Source: Antrihabitans stalactiti | GTDB lineage: Bacteria; Actinomycetota; Actinomycetes; Mycobacteriales; Mycobacteriaceae | DNA length: 64,000 bases | Reading direction: 5' to 3' | NCBI RefSeq assembly: GCF_012932915.1 | Contig: NZ_VCQU01000002.1 | Location: 620,001-684,000, forward strand | Shown: piece by piece, positions 9,203 to 18,794 of the stretch | How the letters are laid out: every line of letters starts with the position of its first letter | Position numbering within the stretch: the first letter of the stretch is position 1 | The notes under the pieces: model-generated | What the model was told of the DNA's origin: nothing | The model's input: only the letters and a program-made list of their open reading frames with translations | Database searches by the model: none | Made by a program: the position numbers and the translations under genes

Positions 9203-9949
9203 ATGTCAGGATTGTCGTATCACACTCTCGACGCCGCGAAGGCATGGTCCGTCGCCTGGATTGTGTTGTCGAGCCTCGGAGTTCTGTTGATGTTTTCGGG
9301 AAGGTCGAACCGCGGAAAGGCATCGTCGAATCTGGGGATGCTTGGAGTCTTGCTTACGCTTCCGGCGGAGATCATCGAAGCAAAGCTGATTTTCGGTCAG
9401 CTCACGACAGTCGCCAATCTGAAAATGGTGAATGATTTCGGACCATGGTTCTCAGGGATGCGGTTCCTCGGTTGGGCCCTTTTAATACTGGCGCTTGTCG
9501 TCGCACGGACGCCAGCCAAGCAGCCACGCCCGCTGGCGCACAGTCGCCCGGTTCCGTCCGAGCGCTCGAATGCGCCAGCTCCAACACAGACTGCGGCCAA
9601 TACCGCAAAACGCCCGCTTCAGCAGCCAGCACTGGCCAACGTGCAGGTTGGCGGACGCCCGCAACTATCGAACCTGCCCTTGATCCTCGCAAAGTGCGCC
9701 GGGGGTGCGTTCGTTTTGACCTGCGTAAGTGCCCTTTTCGCGCCGACGGTCGTGGTTGCGTTGTATGTGGTCGTCACTTTGGTGCTCGCGACCGCGGCCA
9801 TCTTTGCCCTGTATGCGAGCAAGGCAGACCCTGTTCAGCGAAATGCCGCACCATCGACTCCGCACTATTCAGGCGAAGTGTCCTACTCCAAGGATCGCCT
9901 GACGGGACCTATTCCGAACCCGACCTCGTTTCCCAGCCCTGATCGGTAA
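9203..9949 (+). CDS. Hypothetical four-helix membrane protein (248 aa)
   Basis: Two hydrophobic hairpins flank a soluble linker. Membrane segments lie at about 15-32, 82-100, 160-178 and 180-200. The middle (about 103-152) is Pro/Ala/Gln/Arg-rich and probably cytoplasmic, and the C-terminal tail is polar (SKDRLTGPIPNPTSFPSPDR). No family is recognised. The ATG at 9203 has AGAGG upstream. Its divergent neighbour encodes a secreted protein, so both may act at the cell envelope. Confidence 0.6.
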   Translation: MSGLSYHTLDAAKAWSVAWIVLSSLGVLLMFSGRSNRGKASSNLGMLGVLLTLPAEIIEAKLIFGQLTTVANLKMVNDFGPWFSGMRFLGWALLILALVVARTPAKQPRPLAHSRPVPSERSNAPAPTQTAANTAKRPLQQPALANVQVGGRPQLSNLPLILAKCAGGAFVLTCVSALFAPTVVVALYVVVTLVLATAAIFALYASKADPVQRNAAPSTPHYSGEVSYSKDRLTGPIPNPTSFPSPDR

Positions 9950-10853
9950 CCGCACCATCGCGCGCAATTCGAATGCAACGCCGCACGATTGTGTCGTGGC
10001 CGAAAGAACTCACGGTCTCACGCTACCGACGAGCTCTTTACCCCCTGCAGAAATCGCCCTTGTCAGCGGCGCCCCTGATGTCCCGAAGCCCGTTCCACAA
10101 ACAATAATTCTCGGAACGTGATGCGGACGACCCCTTGCTAGCGTCGAGATCTCGTTTCCCATAGAGCGAGGCAGCCGACTTATGTCCGCGAAAGATACCG
10201 CTACGGCCAGCAGGCCTTCGGTCTCGGACCTCGACGATTGCTTAGCACGCTGTCTCGCCATCTAGGCGTTGCGAAACCTCCGCTGACGTCTTCAAAGCCA
10301 GCAAGATTGACGCCCTCGAAACGGCGCCAACGAGCAACCCGCTTCCTGTAAGTAATCGGTTCCACGTCACGAACCGGCCTGGTGCACACTCGACGCCGGC
10401 GATCACGCGCCGAACATGCTCACTGAGGCGACAGTGCGATTTGGGAATCGCAAGGCACTCTTCGGTCCCTCGAATACTCGTTCATGGAGCGGCTGCCGGA
10501 TCGAAAATGGCGGACTGCTCTGGTCTAGATGGCGGGCTCGGCTCCCAGCACTTCGACTTTGTTGAGCAATCGATGGTGACGCCATTTGTGTTCGATCGGC
10601 GTGTGTACTCGACGGACGAGTGCTAACTACTTCGCAAGTCTCTCGGTGGATGTCCACTGTCCGTCGTTGCGGTCTTCCGGTTTGCCGATGCGCTCGGCTT
10701 TCCGGTCGTATGCGACGAACCGTGCGCCTGAGGTGTCAGCTGAATGGATGAAACTTCCGTGATGCACCAACGGTTCCGGCGTATCGCTGGGACCATAGCC
10801 AGAACTTGTGCATCGGCCCAGTCGGGTCGAGGATGAACCGTTCGGAGGCTTCG
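9950..10853. other. 0.9-kb gap with one possible small ORF
   Basis: No convincing full gene. The only protein-like stretch is on the minus strand at 10627-10767, listed separately. Confidence 0.4.
10627..10767 (-). pseudogene. Possible small ORF or gene remnant (46 codons)
   Basis: The minus-strand frame reads HHGSFIHSADTSGARFVAYD and ends QWTSTERLAK then stop. This is more protein-like than anything else in the gap. The same frame is open further upstream without a convincing start, so it may be the C-terminal end of a decayed gene. No family is recognised. Confidence 0.25.
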
Positions 10854-12668
10854 ATGGGTGCTCGATTGTCGTGTGGCGCTATCGGTGTGACGATCGTTCT
10901 CGTCGCGGCGCTCGTGGGGTGTGGTGAGTCATCACCGGACAAAGCTGTGACGCCGCAATCGACGAGTTCGACATCTGGCTCTGAGGTTGCGTCCGGCGTG
11001 GTCGGCGATTCGGGTGTGACCGTTTCTGGGGTTGTCGACGGTGTCTCTGTTACTGCGACGGCGCCGAACGGTGTCGCCGATGCGGGGACACAGCTGTCGT
11101 TGTCAACCGTGAACTCTGCCGCTGACAAGCCGTTCACCGCCGCGGTGGCAACGACCCCGGCGATCGGATTGGCCCTGGGGGACGGTGGGCAGCCGAAGAA
11201 GCCGATCACCGTCACCTTCGACCTGGCCAAGTCCGACGTCGCCGGCAAGATCAGCGACACTGTCCGCCCGATCGTCGCCGTCAACTCTGGGACGGCCGAG
11301 GCGGATCTTCTCGAGGCCGAATGGGATGCGAAGAGCAAACTGGTTACTACGACCACCGACCATCTGTCGAACTTCCAAATCGGGCTGGTCGACATCAACA
11401 CCGTGCTGTCCGACGCCGCGAAACAAGCGTGGAAAGCGCTCGGTAGCAACAACACCGACAGCGCCTGCAATGGGAAACCTGAATTGCAGGTCGCTGGCGC
11501 GACCTACAAGATCACCGCCTCGAAACCGAGGATCGTGACCGCTTGCCTACGACAGGCTGGGAACGGCATCACCGTCGACATGACGTCGAAGTCCTCGCAG
11601 TTCTACCAAGTCGCCCCCGACCCAGCCGGTACATTCACCAACACCCAACCCTTACACGGATCCGACCAGCTCGCGGCGATGCTGCACGCATCGTTCGCAC
11701 ACGGGAAAACCGGTCTGCTCACCCCGAACGGGGGAGCGAGCATCGCGTTCGACGCGAGTCAGACCCCTCGAAAGATCAGCCTCGACATCGACCCTGCGGC
11801 CTTGCAGCTGGAAACGATCCTGACTGGTATCGATATGCTCGGCGTCTCCGGCGACGACCTGGTCGACGCGTTCCAGAACACCAAGTCCGCCTACGACTGC
11901 CTCGTTACCGCCTACGAGTCCTGGACCAAACCGGGCAAAGGTTCCCCGACCGAACTCGCGAACGCGCTCGGTGACCTCGCCCAATGCGGCCTCGCCGGCG
12001 CCCAAGCCGCTGTCGGCAAACTAGACACCACCCGGGTCCTGCATAAGCTGAGTGTTGCAACGTCGCTGTTCACGACTCTGCCGAAGCAACTGTTCGCCAA
12101 CATCGACGGCATCGCCGCCGAATTCAAAGGCGAACAACACCTCGAGTTCGAGATAGCTAGCTCGACCTCCACATCCACCGGGTCCCCGACCACGTCGGCG
12201 ACCTCGTCGAACACTCCCACCGATACCGGTCCGCGGTGGTTCACCCTCGACGAGATCGGCTCGTTGTCCACCGGCAACGGATACGACTGCTGCAGCACCG
12301 AAATCATCAATAACACGTCGTTTCCGAAAAGTGCGACCGGCTACTACCAAACCGGCGACGCGCCCGGTGACGACAACAACCACGTCAATCTGCTCCTCGC
12401 CGGGAAATGCGACCAACTCGACGTCTTCATCGGACAATCCGCCAAATCGGGCAGCCCCACTGGACCCGGCCGATTCCGCGTCTACCTAAACGACACCCAA
12501 CTTGTGTCCGATCAGACCATCGGCATCAACGAGGAAGCCATCCACCTCACGATCGACCTCAACGGCGCTTCCAGGCTCAAACTTCGCGACGACCGCCACT
12601 CCACTGACGCCATCAATGTCTGGGGCACGCCCCGACTGCACTGCACCACAAACCCCAACCCCAAATAG
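10854..12668 (+). CDS. Large lipoprotein with C-terminal NPCBM-type carbohydrate-binding domain (604 aa)
   Basis: ATG 10854 follows GGAGG and gives a lipoprotein signal ending LVAALVGC; in-frame ATG 10833 is the alternative. A Ser/Thr linker is followed by a beta-rich N-terminal region (about 45-170), an all-helical middle (about 270-420) and a second Ser/Thr-rich linker (about 425-450). The C-terminal 140 residues resemble NPCBM/galactose-binding-like modules: NHVNLLLAGKCDQLDVFIG, then GRFRVYLNDTQLVSD, then ASRLKLRDD. NPCBM domains usually bind glycans, so attachment to cell-wall polysaccharide is inferred. It stands alone, about 320 bases from the IS21 element. Confidence 0.7.
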   Translation: MGARLSCGAIGVTIVLVAALVGCGESSPDKAVTPQSTSSTSGSEVASGVVGDSGVTVSGVVDGVSVTATAPNGVADAGTQLSLSTVNSAADKPFTAAVATTPAIGLALGDGGQPKKPITVTFDLAKSDVAGKISDTVRPIVAVNSGTAEADLLEAEWDAKSKLVTTTTDHLSNFQIGLVDINTVLSDAAKQAWKALGSNNTDSACNGKPELQVAGATYKITASKPRIVTACLRQAGNGITVDMTSKSSQFYQVAPDPAGTFTNTQPLHGSDQLAAMLHASFAHGKTGLLTPNGGASIAFDASQTPRKISLDIDPAALQLETILTGIDMLGVSGDDLVDAFQNTKSAYDCLVTAYESWTKPGKGSPTELANALGDLAQCGLAGAQAAVGKLDTTRVLHKLSVATSLFTTLPKQLFANIDGIAAEFKGEQHLEFEIASSTSTSTGSPTTSATSSNTPTDTGPRWFTLDEIGSLSTGNGYDCCSTEIINNTSFPKSATGYYQTGDAPGDDNNHVNLLLAGKCDQLDVFIGQSAKSGSPTGPGRFRVYLNDTQLVSDQTIGINEEAIHLTIDLNGASRLKLRDDRHSTDAINVWGTPRLHCTTNPNPK

Positions 12669-12827
12669 GTCCCGGCAATCCACGCCACGCCAATGGATTA
12701 ATCCGGGAAGAGGGCGAATTGTGCTGTCAGCTGTTCGTTTCTCTACTGATTGCATCGGGTCCAACACTTCTAGTGACCGGCTTTACGTCAGCTGGCAGAT
12801 CCGAGGCCGCGGCGCTGGGCTGGATGC

Positions 12828-12951
12828 CTACTCACCACCCTTCGACGGTGCTGGCCGGATCACCGTCAGCAGGTAGTCGTTGGCGGCAAACAACCAACCG
12901 ACCCGACTCGGGTCGACTGTCTGCGACCCCGCTGGCGGACTGAAGCTCTGT
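12828..12951 (-). pseudogene. Short coding-like remnant beside the IS21 element
   Basis: The minus-strand frame reads SQTVDPSRVGWLFAANDYLL and ends RPAPSKGGE then stop, with an in-frame TGA at 12952-12954 upstream. It has the look of a real protein end but no start, so it is probably debris. The rest of 12669-12989 holds nothing recognisable. Confidence 0.25.
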
Positions 12952-12984
12952 CAGTCGAATGAAGCACTTTGGGCGACGTGCTCG

Positions 12985-12989
12985 CCAAC
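12985..12989. repeat. Left target-site duplication of the IS21 element (CCAAC)
   Basis: CCAAC directly precedes the TG end of the element and recurs at 15510-15514 directly after its CA end. A 5-bp duplication is within the 4-8 bp typical of the IS21 family. Confidence 0.8.
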
Positions 12990-13153
12990 TGTCCGTGGCC
13001 ATGAAAAAGTCCCCACTGGTGGCCAGTTCTAGGTCCCCACGGGTGGCCAGATAAAAGTCCCCACCCGTGTTCGTCGTGTCGTACGGGAGCTCGAGGCCTG
13101 GGCGGTGACGGTGAAGGTGCCAACCAGTCACCACACCGCCCAGGGAGTTTCCA

Positions 13154-14664
13154 TTGAAGTCTGCGAGGGACCGCATGGACATCATTTCTGCGTATCGAGA
13201 AGTCGGAACCTATCGTGGTGCCGCCGATTTGTGCGGCACCACCCACAAGACCGTGAAGCGAGTCGTCGAGCGGTTCGAAGCCGAACAGCACGGTCACGAC
13301 AGCACCGAACGCGTCGAACGGCCACACAACTACGACGCCGTGACCGAGCTGGTCACCGAACGAGTCGCCAAATCCAAAGGCAGAATCTCGGCGAAACGGT
13401 TGCTGCCGATCGCCCGGACCGCCGGATACGAAGGCTCTGACCGCAACTTCCGTCGCCTGGTCGCGGAGGCGAAAGCGTTGTGGCGCAAAGACCATCACCG
13501 TGGACGACGCCCCGCAGTCTGGACCCCGGGTGAGTACCTGGTGACGACTGGGCGACCGTCGGTGGCGGGTTGCACCTGTTCTGCGCCGTACTCGCGTTCT
13601 CTCGATGGCGGTTCGTCGCCTTCGCCGACAACGAACGCGCCACCACCACCCTCGGCTTCATCGCTGCGGCGATGGACGCGGCCGGTGGTGTCCCGTTGAA
13701 AGTGCTCGCCGATCGGATGGGCTGCCTCAAAGGCGGTGTGGTCGCCAACGTCGTCGTTCCGACACCCGAATACGTGCGTCTGGCAACCCATTACGGATTC
13801 CGCCCAGATTTCTGTCACGCCAACGACCCGCAATCGAAGGGCATAGTGGAGAACCTGGTCGGCTACGCCCAACGCGACCTGGTCGTCCCGTTGCTCACCG
13901 ACGCCGACATCACCGGTAAACCGGTCGATATGCATGCCGCCAACGCCGCAGCGAAGGCGTGGTGTGTCGAGGTCAATGCCAGGTTGCATTCGGAGATCGC
14001 CGCGATCCCCGATGAACGGCTGATCACCGAACGTGTCCTGCTGCAACCGTTGCCGTCGCTGCGTTTGCAGATCGGGCCGGCACCGGTGACCCGCAAGGTC
14101 GACCGCCTGTCCTGTGTCCGGTTCGCCTCGGCGCGGTATTCGGTGCCGACCCGACTGATCGGCACGACCGTCACCCTGCTCCAGGACGGCGGGCGATTGC
14201 TGATCATCGAGCCCGGCACCGGCGAGGTCGTCGCCGACCACGAACTCGCTGCACCGGGGACGGCGTCGGTCCACGACGACCATTACGACCGACCACGCCC
14301 GGCACCCGATCGGGGACCACGCCCCAAAACGACTGTCGAGCAGCAGTTCTGCGCGCTCGGCACCCACGCGGAAGCGTTCCTCGTCGGTGCCGCCGCGATC
14401 GGCAACACCCGCCTCGGGTCCGAACTGGAAATCCTGCTCGCCCTCGGCGCCGCACACGGACACGATGCATTGCTCGGTGCGGTGGCGCGGGCGGTGGCGT
14501 TCAAACGGTTCCGTGCTGCCGATGTCCGCTCGATCTTGGCTGCCGGTGCCGGCACCCCGCACCCCCGTCCCGCCGGTGATGCGTTGATCCTGGCCCTGCC
14601 CACCAGTGCGACCCGGTCACTGGATGCCTACAAATTCACCCCACCGGACACGGCGATGCCATGA
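13154..14664 (+). pseudogene. istA: IstA transposase, disrupted by a 1-base deletion
   Basis: TTG start at 13154 (MKSARDRMDIISAYREVG) behind GGGAG. An N-terminal HTH region is followed by GEYLV at about 13530-13543. There the frame breaks, and the remainder (from about 13550, GGGLHLFCAVLAFSRWRFV) continues in the -1 frame to 14664. Family members read GEYLVIDW here, and inserting one T between 13544 and 13545 restores exactly that. The lost base therefore falls in the codon before the first catalytic Asp of the DDE site. No slippery heptamer is present, which argues against programmed frameshifting. Confidence 0.85.
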
Positions 14665-15449
14665 CCACCACCACGCAGGCAACGCCACCGGCGGCACCGG
14701 CCTTGCCGGCAGATCTGGACGCCGCGCTGCGGCGACTCAAACTCGGCACCATTCGCCGCACCGCCCCGGACGTGTTGAGCAGAGCCAAGATTCAATGCTG
14801 GACACCCGAAGAAGTGCTGCGCACCCTCATCGAGGCCGAGATCGCTGCGCGTGATGCCTCCAACGCCGCCGCCCGGCTCAAGGCCGCGGCGTTCCCGGTC
14901 GCGAAAACGCTCGACACCTTCGACGTCGCGGTGTCGTCGATCCCGGCAGCGACGTTCTCCTACCTGTCGAGCCTGGAATGGGTTCGTACACATGCCAATT
15001 TGGCGATGATCGGTCCGCCGGGCACGGGCAAGAGCCACACCCTGATCGGGCTCGGCATCGCCGCGGTGCACGCCGGGTTGAAGGTCCGATACTTCACCGC
15101 CACCGACCTGATCGACACTCTCTACCGTGGCTTGGCCGACAACACCGTCGGCAAAATCATCGACACCCTGCTGCGGGCCGACCTGATCGTGCTCGATGAG
15201 ATCGGCTTCGCCCCGCTCGATGACAGCGGCACCCAGTTGTTGTTCCGGCTTGTCGCCGCCGCCTGCGAAAGACAGTCCTTGGCGGTTGCCTCGCATTGGC
15301 CGTTCGAGCAATGGGGCCGCTTCCTACCCGAACACACGACTGCCGTCAGCATTCTCGACCGGCTCCTGCATCACGCCACCATCGTCATCACCGACGGTGA
15401 GTCCTACCGAATGCGAGACGCCCGACAACAACGTAAAGACCAGAACTAG
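14661..15449 (+). CDS. istB: IstB ATPase helper of the IS21 element (262 aa)
   Basis: AAA+ ATPase related to DnaC, with Walker A GPPGTGKSH (about 115-123) and Walker B LIVLDEIGF. It loads on target DNA and activates IstA for transposition. Length is normal for the family and the frame is intact. Its ATG overlaps the istA stop in the usual ATGA arrangement. Confidence 0.9.
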   Translation: MTTTTQATPPAAPALPADLDAALRRLKLGTIRRTAPDVLSRAKIQCWTPEEVLRTLIEAEIAARDASNAAARLKAAAFPVAKTLDTFDVAVSSIPAATFSYLSSLEWVRTHANLAMIGPPGTGKSHTLIGLGIAAVHAGLKVRYFTATDLIDTLYRGLADNTVGKIIDTLLRADLIVLDEIGFAPLDDSGTQLLFRLVAAACERQSLAVASHWPFEQWGRFLPEHTTAVSILDRLLHHATIVITDGESYRMRDARQQRKDQN

Positions 15450-15509
15450 CCCACCACCGTGGGGACTTTCACCTGGCCAAAAACGGAGACATCAAACTGG
15501 CCATTGACA

Positions 15510-15514
15510 CCAAC
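15510..15514. repeat. Right target-site duplication of the IS21 element (CCAAC)
   Basis: Second copy of the 5-base duplication. Between here and 15795 no gene is recognised. Confidence 0.8.
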
Positions 15515-15781
15515 TACGATTACTGAGCGCGCGAGGCCCCGGTCCGTCGAGGCAGGCTGCAAGACCATCGTCGTGCATCGACTCAAACTGTCCGGCATGC
15601 TGTAAATCCCCGGCGCCACCGGCATTTTCAGCCCGCGCTACCAGCGCGCCAGCGCTAGGGCTCGGCACATCGCCGCAGTCTCAACGATCCACCAACCGCG
15701 CGACATTATGGCCCAGAGTGGGATTTTCGGACTACGGATGTCGGCCGTTTGTCTGACTACCCAGATTGATGCCGAGAACCG

Positions 15782-15787
15782 TAGCGT
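15782..15787 (+). promoter_or_regulatory. -10 box TAGCGT of the second VWA lipoprotein gene
   Basis: Identical hexamer and identical 8-base distance to the ATG (15796) as in the first VWA gene, which suggests a shared promoter type and a leaderless mRNA. Confidence 0.45.
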
Positions 15788-15795
15788 CGGGTTTC

Positions 15796-17595
15796 ATGTC
15801 GCGTCTGGGATCGTTTCTTTTTGCTTTGGCTGTAGTCGCGTTGCTGGCGGCCTGTAGCTCGGATGCTGGCGATTCAGCAGTGTCGTCTGAATCGGCTTCG
15901 TCGGCGCCCGCAGCGATAATCGCGGTTCCCACAGTGTTGATTTTGGATGCGTCAGGATCGATGACTATTGAGGATGCTCCGGGCTCGCGGATCGACGCGG
16001 CGAGAATTGCGGCGGTCGGTTTGATCGATTCATTTCCTGGAGATGCGATGGTCGGGCTGGTGACCTACGGAATCGGGACAGGCAGCTCGGATGATGAGAA
16101 GGTCGCCGGATGTCAGGACGTGAAGTCGCTGGTAGGTCTGGGCCGGCTGGATCGGGACAGAGTCCGCGGAGAGATCGATGCGCTGCGGCCGTCGGGATAT
16201 ACGCCGATTAGTTTAGCTATGCGACGCGCAGCGTCGATGCTGCCGACGGACGGTGGCAACCAGGCGATTGTGTTGGTGTCCGACGGAGAGGATACCTGCG
16301 GCGTTCCGCCATGTGAAGTGGCGAGAGAATTGCGCCTACAGCATCCAGGATTGTCCATATCGACGGTCGGTTTCAAGACCGACGGCACGGCGAGTGAGCA
16401 GCTGAATTGCGTCGCAACCACGACTGATGGTTTGTTCGTGCAGGCAGCGAACAGTCGTCAACTCGCTGCGCGGCTGCTCGCGACCCAGGACACTAAGAAA
16501 GCGCGAGAATCGTTGTCGACGAAGGGATTAGCCGGAATCGATCTCGGATTGACGGTCGGTGAGGTCAAACGCGGACACTCAGACTTCCCGGACGTCGGGC
16601 TGTCCGGTCGGGTCGTTGTTGTCTGGCGGGATTGCGATTTCACATTCCAAGACGGTGTGCTCGATTCCATTGCACCGCATGGCGGGGGACGCACGATCGA
16701 CGGCATCGCACCAGGCACGCCAATCGCGAAAGCGATTGAACTGTACGGGGATCCGCTCGAAACGGTGGACAACAAAGACGGCACCTACAATCTGACCTTG
16801 ACAGCCGATGAGGCCAGACGGGCAGGCTACAAGTTTCTCGTCAAGGACTACACGGAATCGAAGGGAAGCATAGCCGGGACAATCGCGACGATTGCGCTGT
16901 GTCGTTGTCTTCCACCAGCCCCGAGTCGCGCGCCTGATCCGTGTGCAGGTGTGGCCACCGGTTGCGCGCAAGTTGCGGAAGTCGATGTCGACGGCGACGG
17001 GACGTACGACCGGGTTGCGGTTATCGCTACCGCCAATTCGGGAAAGGGCAATCCGACCGCGTCTGTGACGGTCAAGGTGGCGACAGCGCGAGAGGTCGAG
17101 GAAATCCTAATCAAGGTCGAGGGCCCGCTTCGGTCTAGTTCTGATTGCCCGGGGAAGCGCGACCAGCATTCGGAACCGTGTGCCTACGATGGCGCATTCT
17201 TGATTAGCCGGCCGCGCGGCGCGGATCTCGTGGTGACAAAATGTGTTTGTGCCGGGGGCGTACCCACGCACACGGTGATCACTTGGACGGGGAACCATTT
17301 ATCGATCCTGGCTTCCCCGGGCGACCGCAACTGGCCAACGGTCAATTACGAAGGCTCGTACGAATGGCTCAGTTGCGAGCGACCGGGTGAGGTCACCGAA
17401 TCGCGGCTCTCGCCAACCTCGTACGCTGGCATGCCGAATCCGGCAGGAGGAATCCGCAAGTCCGAACGATTCACCTACGCAGACGGTAGGTGGACGTCTG
17501 TCGGTGCCGAAAGTGTGCCCGACCTGAGCGCAGATATTCCGGATTTTTGGAAAACGCTGGTCGCTTTCAAATGCACCGATCAAGCGCGACGCTGA
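15796..17595 (+). CDS. von Willebrand factor A domain lipoprotein, paralogue (599 aa)
   Basis: ATG 15796 gives a signal peptide with lipobox LLAAC. The VWA domain carries DASGS, GYTPIS and VSDGED as complete metal-site motifs. Residues up to about 370 match the protein at 196 almost position by position, including GGGRTIDGIAPGTP and the ELYGDPLETVDN module. The last 200 residues are unrelated to the paralogue: a DVDGDGTYD calcium-loop-like motif, several cysteines (CVCAGG, CPGK) and a beta-rich region. It is probably a surface-exposed binding lipoprotein. The pair arose by duplication followed by exchange of the C-terminal module. Confidence 0.85.
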   Translation: MSRLGSFLFALAVVALLAACSSDAGDSAVSSESASSAPAAIIAVPTVLILDASGSMTIEDAPGSRIDAARIAAVGLIDSFPGDAMVGLVTYGIGTGSSDDEKVAGCQDVKSLVGLGRLDRDRVRGEIDALRPSGYTPISLAMRRAASMLPTDGGNQAIVLVSDGEDTCGVPPCEVARELRLQHPGLSISTVGFKTDGTASEQLNCVATTTDGLFVQAANSRQLAARLLATQDTKKARESLSTKGLAGIDLGLTVGEVKRGHSDFPDVGLSGRVVVVWRDCDFTFQDGVLDSIAPHGGGRTIDGIAPGTPIAKAIELYGDPLETVDNKDGTYNLTLTADEARRAGYKFLVKDYTESKGSIAGTIATIALCRCLPPAPSRAPDPCAGVATGCAQVAEVDVDGDGTYDRVAVIATANSGKGNPTASVTVKVATAREVEEILIKVEGPLRSSSDCPGKRDQHSEPCAYDGAFLISRPRGADLVVTKCVCAGGVPTHTVITWTGNHLSILASPGDRNWPTVNYEGSYEWLSCERPGEVTESRLSPTSYAGMPNPAGGIRKSERFTYADGRWTSVGAESVPDLSADIPDFWKTLVAFKCTDQARR

Positions 17596-17910
17596 CGACC
17601 TATCGCGTTTCGGGCCTTCGCTGGTAACCGTTGGTGCTCGCGATGTCGGGCGGCGGGCGTGACGCATTCCATTCAAACGACCAGGATCTATTGGTCGCAT
17701 GTCAGTCATGCCATTTGGACGTGAAACGTAACGGATTCATGCGATCCGCACACTATTTGCTCCGGTCAAGAGTCGATCGTCCTGTCCGCGCACGGCAGTC
17801 GCTGGCCGACGGGAAAGTGTCGATTATTCGAATGATATCAGCGCGGTAAGTGTCGTGGGAAAATAATGGCCCGCTAGGGGATGGGTTCAGGCAAGAATTG
17901 GAGACACGCA
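17596..17910. other. 315-base interval, nothing recognised
   Basis: Short frames only. The promoter and ribosome site of the small membrane protein at 17911 lie at the right end. Confidence 0.4.
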
Positions 17911-18144
17911 GTGGGCAGAATGATAAATGCGGCATGCTTTGTCGTGACAGGTATTGCAATTATCGTCTTTGCTGCCAATGGCAACGGAGTCGGGGTCGGC
18001 GGCTGGTTTGCCGCGCTTGCGTTGATCGGATATGGCGGATATATCGCATTTACGAAGCGAAGCTACTGGGTTTCGAGCTACATCTACCTGGTACCGATTT
18101 TCGGCATAGGCTACATGTATTTCAAAGCCTCAGGCAAGGCATAG
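17911..18144 (+). CDS. Small membrane protein (77 aa)
   Basis: Three hydrophobic segments (about 5-25, 28-45, 55-72) with few charges; no family is recognised. The GTG at 17911 is preferred because GGAG sits 7 bases upstream; an in-frame ATG at 17881 would add 10 residues but has its purine tract immediately next to it. The gene end lies next to decayed transposase sequence. Confidence 0.5.
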   Translation: MGRMINAACFVVTGIAIIVFAANGNGVGVGGWFAALALIGYGGYIAFTKRSYWVSSYIYLVPIFGIGYMYFKASGKA

Positions 18145-18189
18145 CCTGTGTGCGAGTAGGACCCGACTAGGTCCATCAGGAGTTGTCGT

Positions 18190-18794
18190 CTGCGGGCGTT
18201 GGACAGGCCGGTCCCGATCGCGAGGATCATCGGTTCCTGCCACGATTTGATGGTTTCGGAGAGCGTGTGAAACTCGGGCACCGAGCATGCTGCGCAGAAT
18301 GCGTAGAACGAGTATGAAACTCGAGATCTCGTACCGCGGCCGCCACGGGCGCTGCACGCCAACACATCTCGCAGGAGTTTCTTCGCGATCCACGCGGCGG
18401 CGATGTCGCAGTTCGGATCCGCCGAGGTCAGTCGCTCGAACAGTTTGTACTGTGTTTGTCGGTCAGTCGTTCGACAGCACGAAGCAGTCGGCGCCGGTTG
18501 ATGCATTCCGGGTCGCCCGCATTACCAGGCCGACCATCTCGTTTGACTCATTTGGCCAGATGTGGAACTGGTCTGACGATCAGCCTCGCGTGGGGCCTCG
18601 CGCGCGGCCTTCGCGTTCGTCACCGACAAATCGATCGCCACGAACGCGACGTTCGACCTCCACTGCGCGGGCCGAGTGTCGAGCCAATCGATCACCGGTT
18701 TCGCCGAACGGCCGTTGACCTGGACCAATATTCCACCGCTGCCGGTGGTGTCGTGGCGGCGACGCCCCTTGGGCAATTTGCGAAATTCCAGCAC
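18190..18794 (-). pseudogene. ISL3-family transposase remnant
   Basis: Pieces of an ISL3 transposase occur in the right order but different frames. First comes LVQVNGRSAKPVIDWL with RPAQWRSNVAFVAIDLSVT (18794-18590), then FHIWPNESNEMVGLVMRA near 18560, then IAAAWIAKKLLRDVL with YAFCAACSVPEFHTLSETI and the start of the SNAR motif (18446-18190). The N-terminus, the middle linker and everything after SNAR are missing. No terminal repeats were found. Confidence 0.75.

Larger units (their letters stand above)
12990..15509 (+). mobile_element. IS21-family insertion sequence, 2520 bp
   Basis: The ends are TGTCCGTGGCCA on the left and its imperfect inverse TGGCCATTGACA on the right. Internal terminal repeats of the form GTCCCCAC..GGTGGCCAG occur three times near the left end (about 13008-13068), and once inverted near 15460. 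This multiple-repeat end structure is characteristic of IS21. It carries istA (frameshifted) and istB with a 4-base ATGA overlap, and is flanked by the CCAAC duplication, so insertion was clean and the ends have not decayed. Because istA is broken, the copy is probably immobile unless helped in trans. Confidence 0.9.

Noticed and set aside
12990-13153. Repeated GTCCCCAC/GGTGGCCAG motifs as a regulatory array
   Set aside because: They lie inside the IS21 left end and are the normal transposase-binding repeats.
13541-13580. Programmed -1 frameshift in istA
   Set aside because: No slippery heptamer or downstream structure, and IS21 IstA is normally a single frame; a one-base deletion explains it better.
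15510-15795. Small gene between IS21 and the second VWA gene
   Set aside because: Short frames on both strands look equally plausible (EAGCKTIVVHRLKLSGML on plus, MPDSLSRCTTMVLQPASTD on minus), so neither can be supported.
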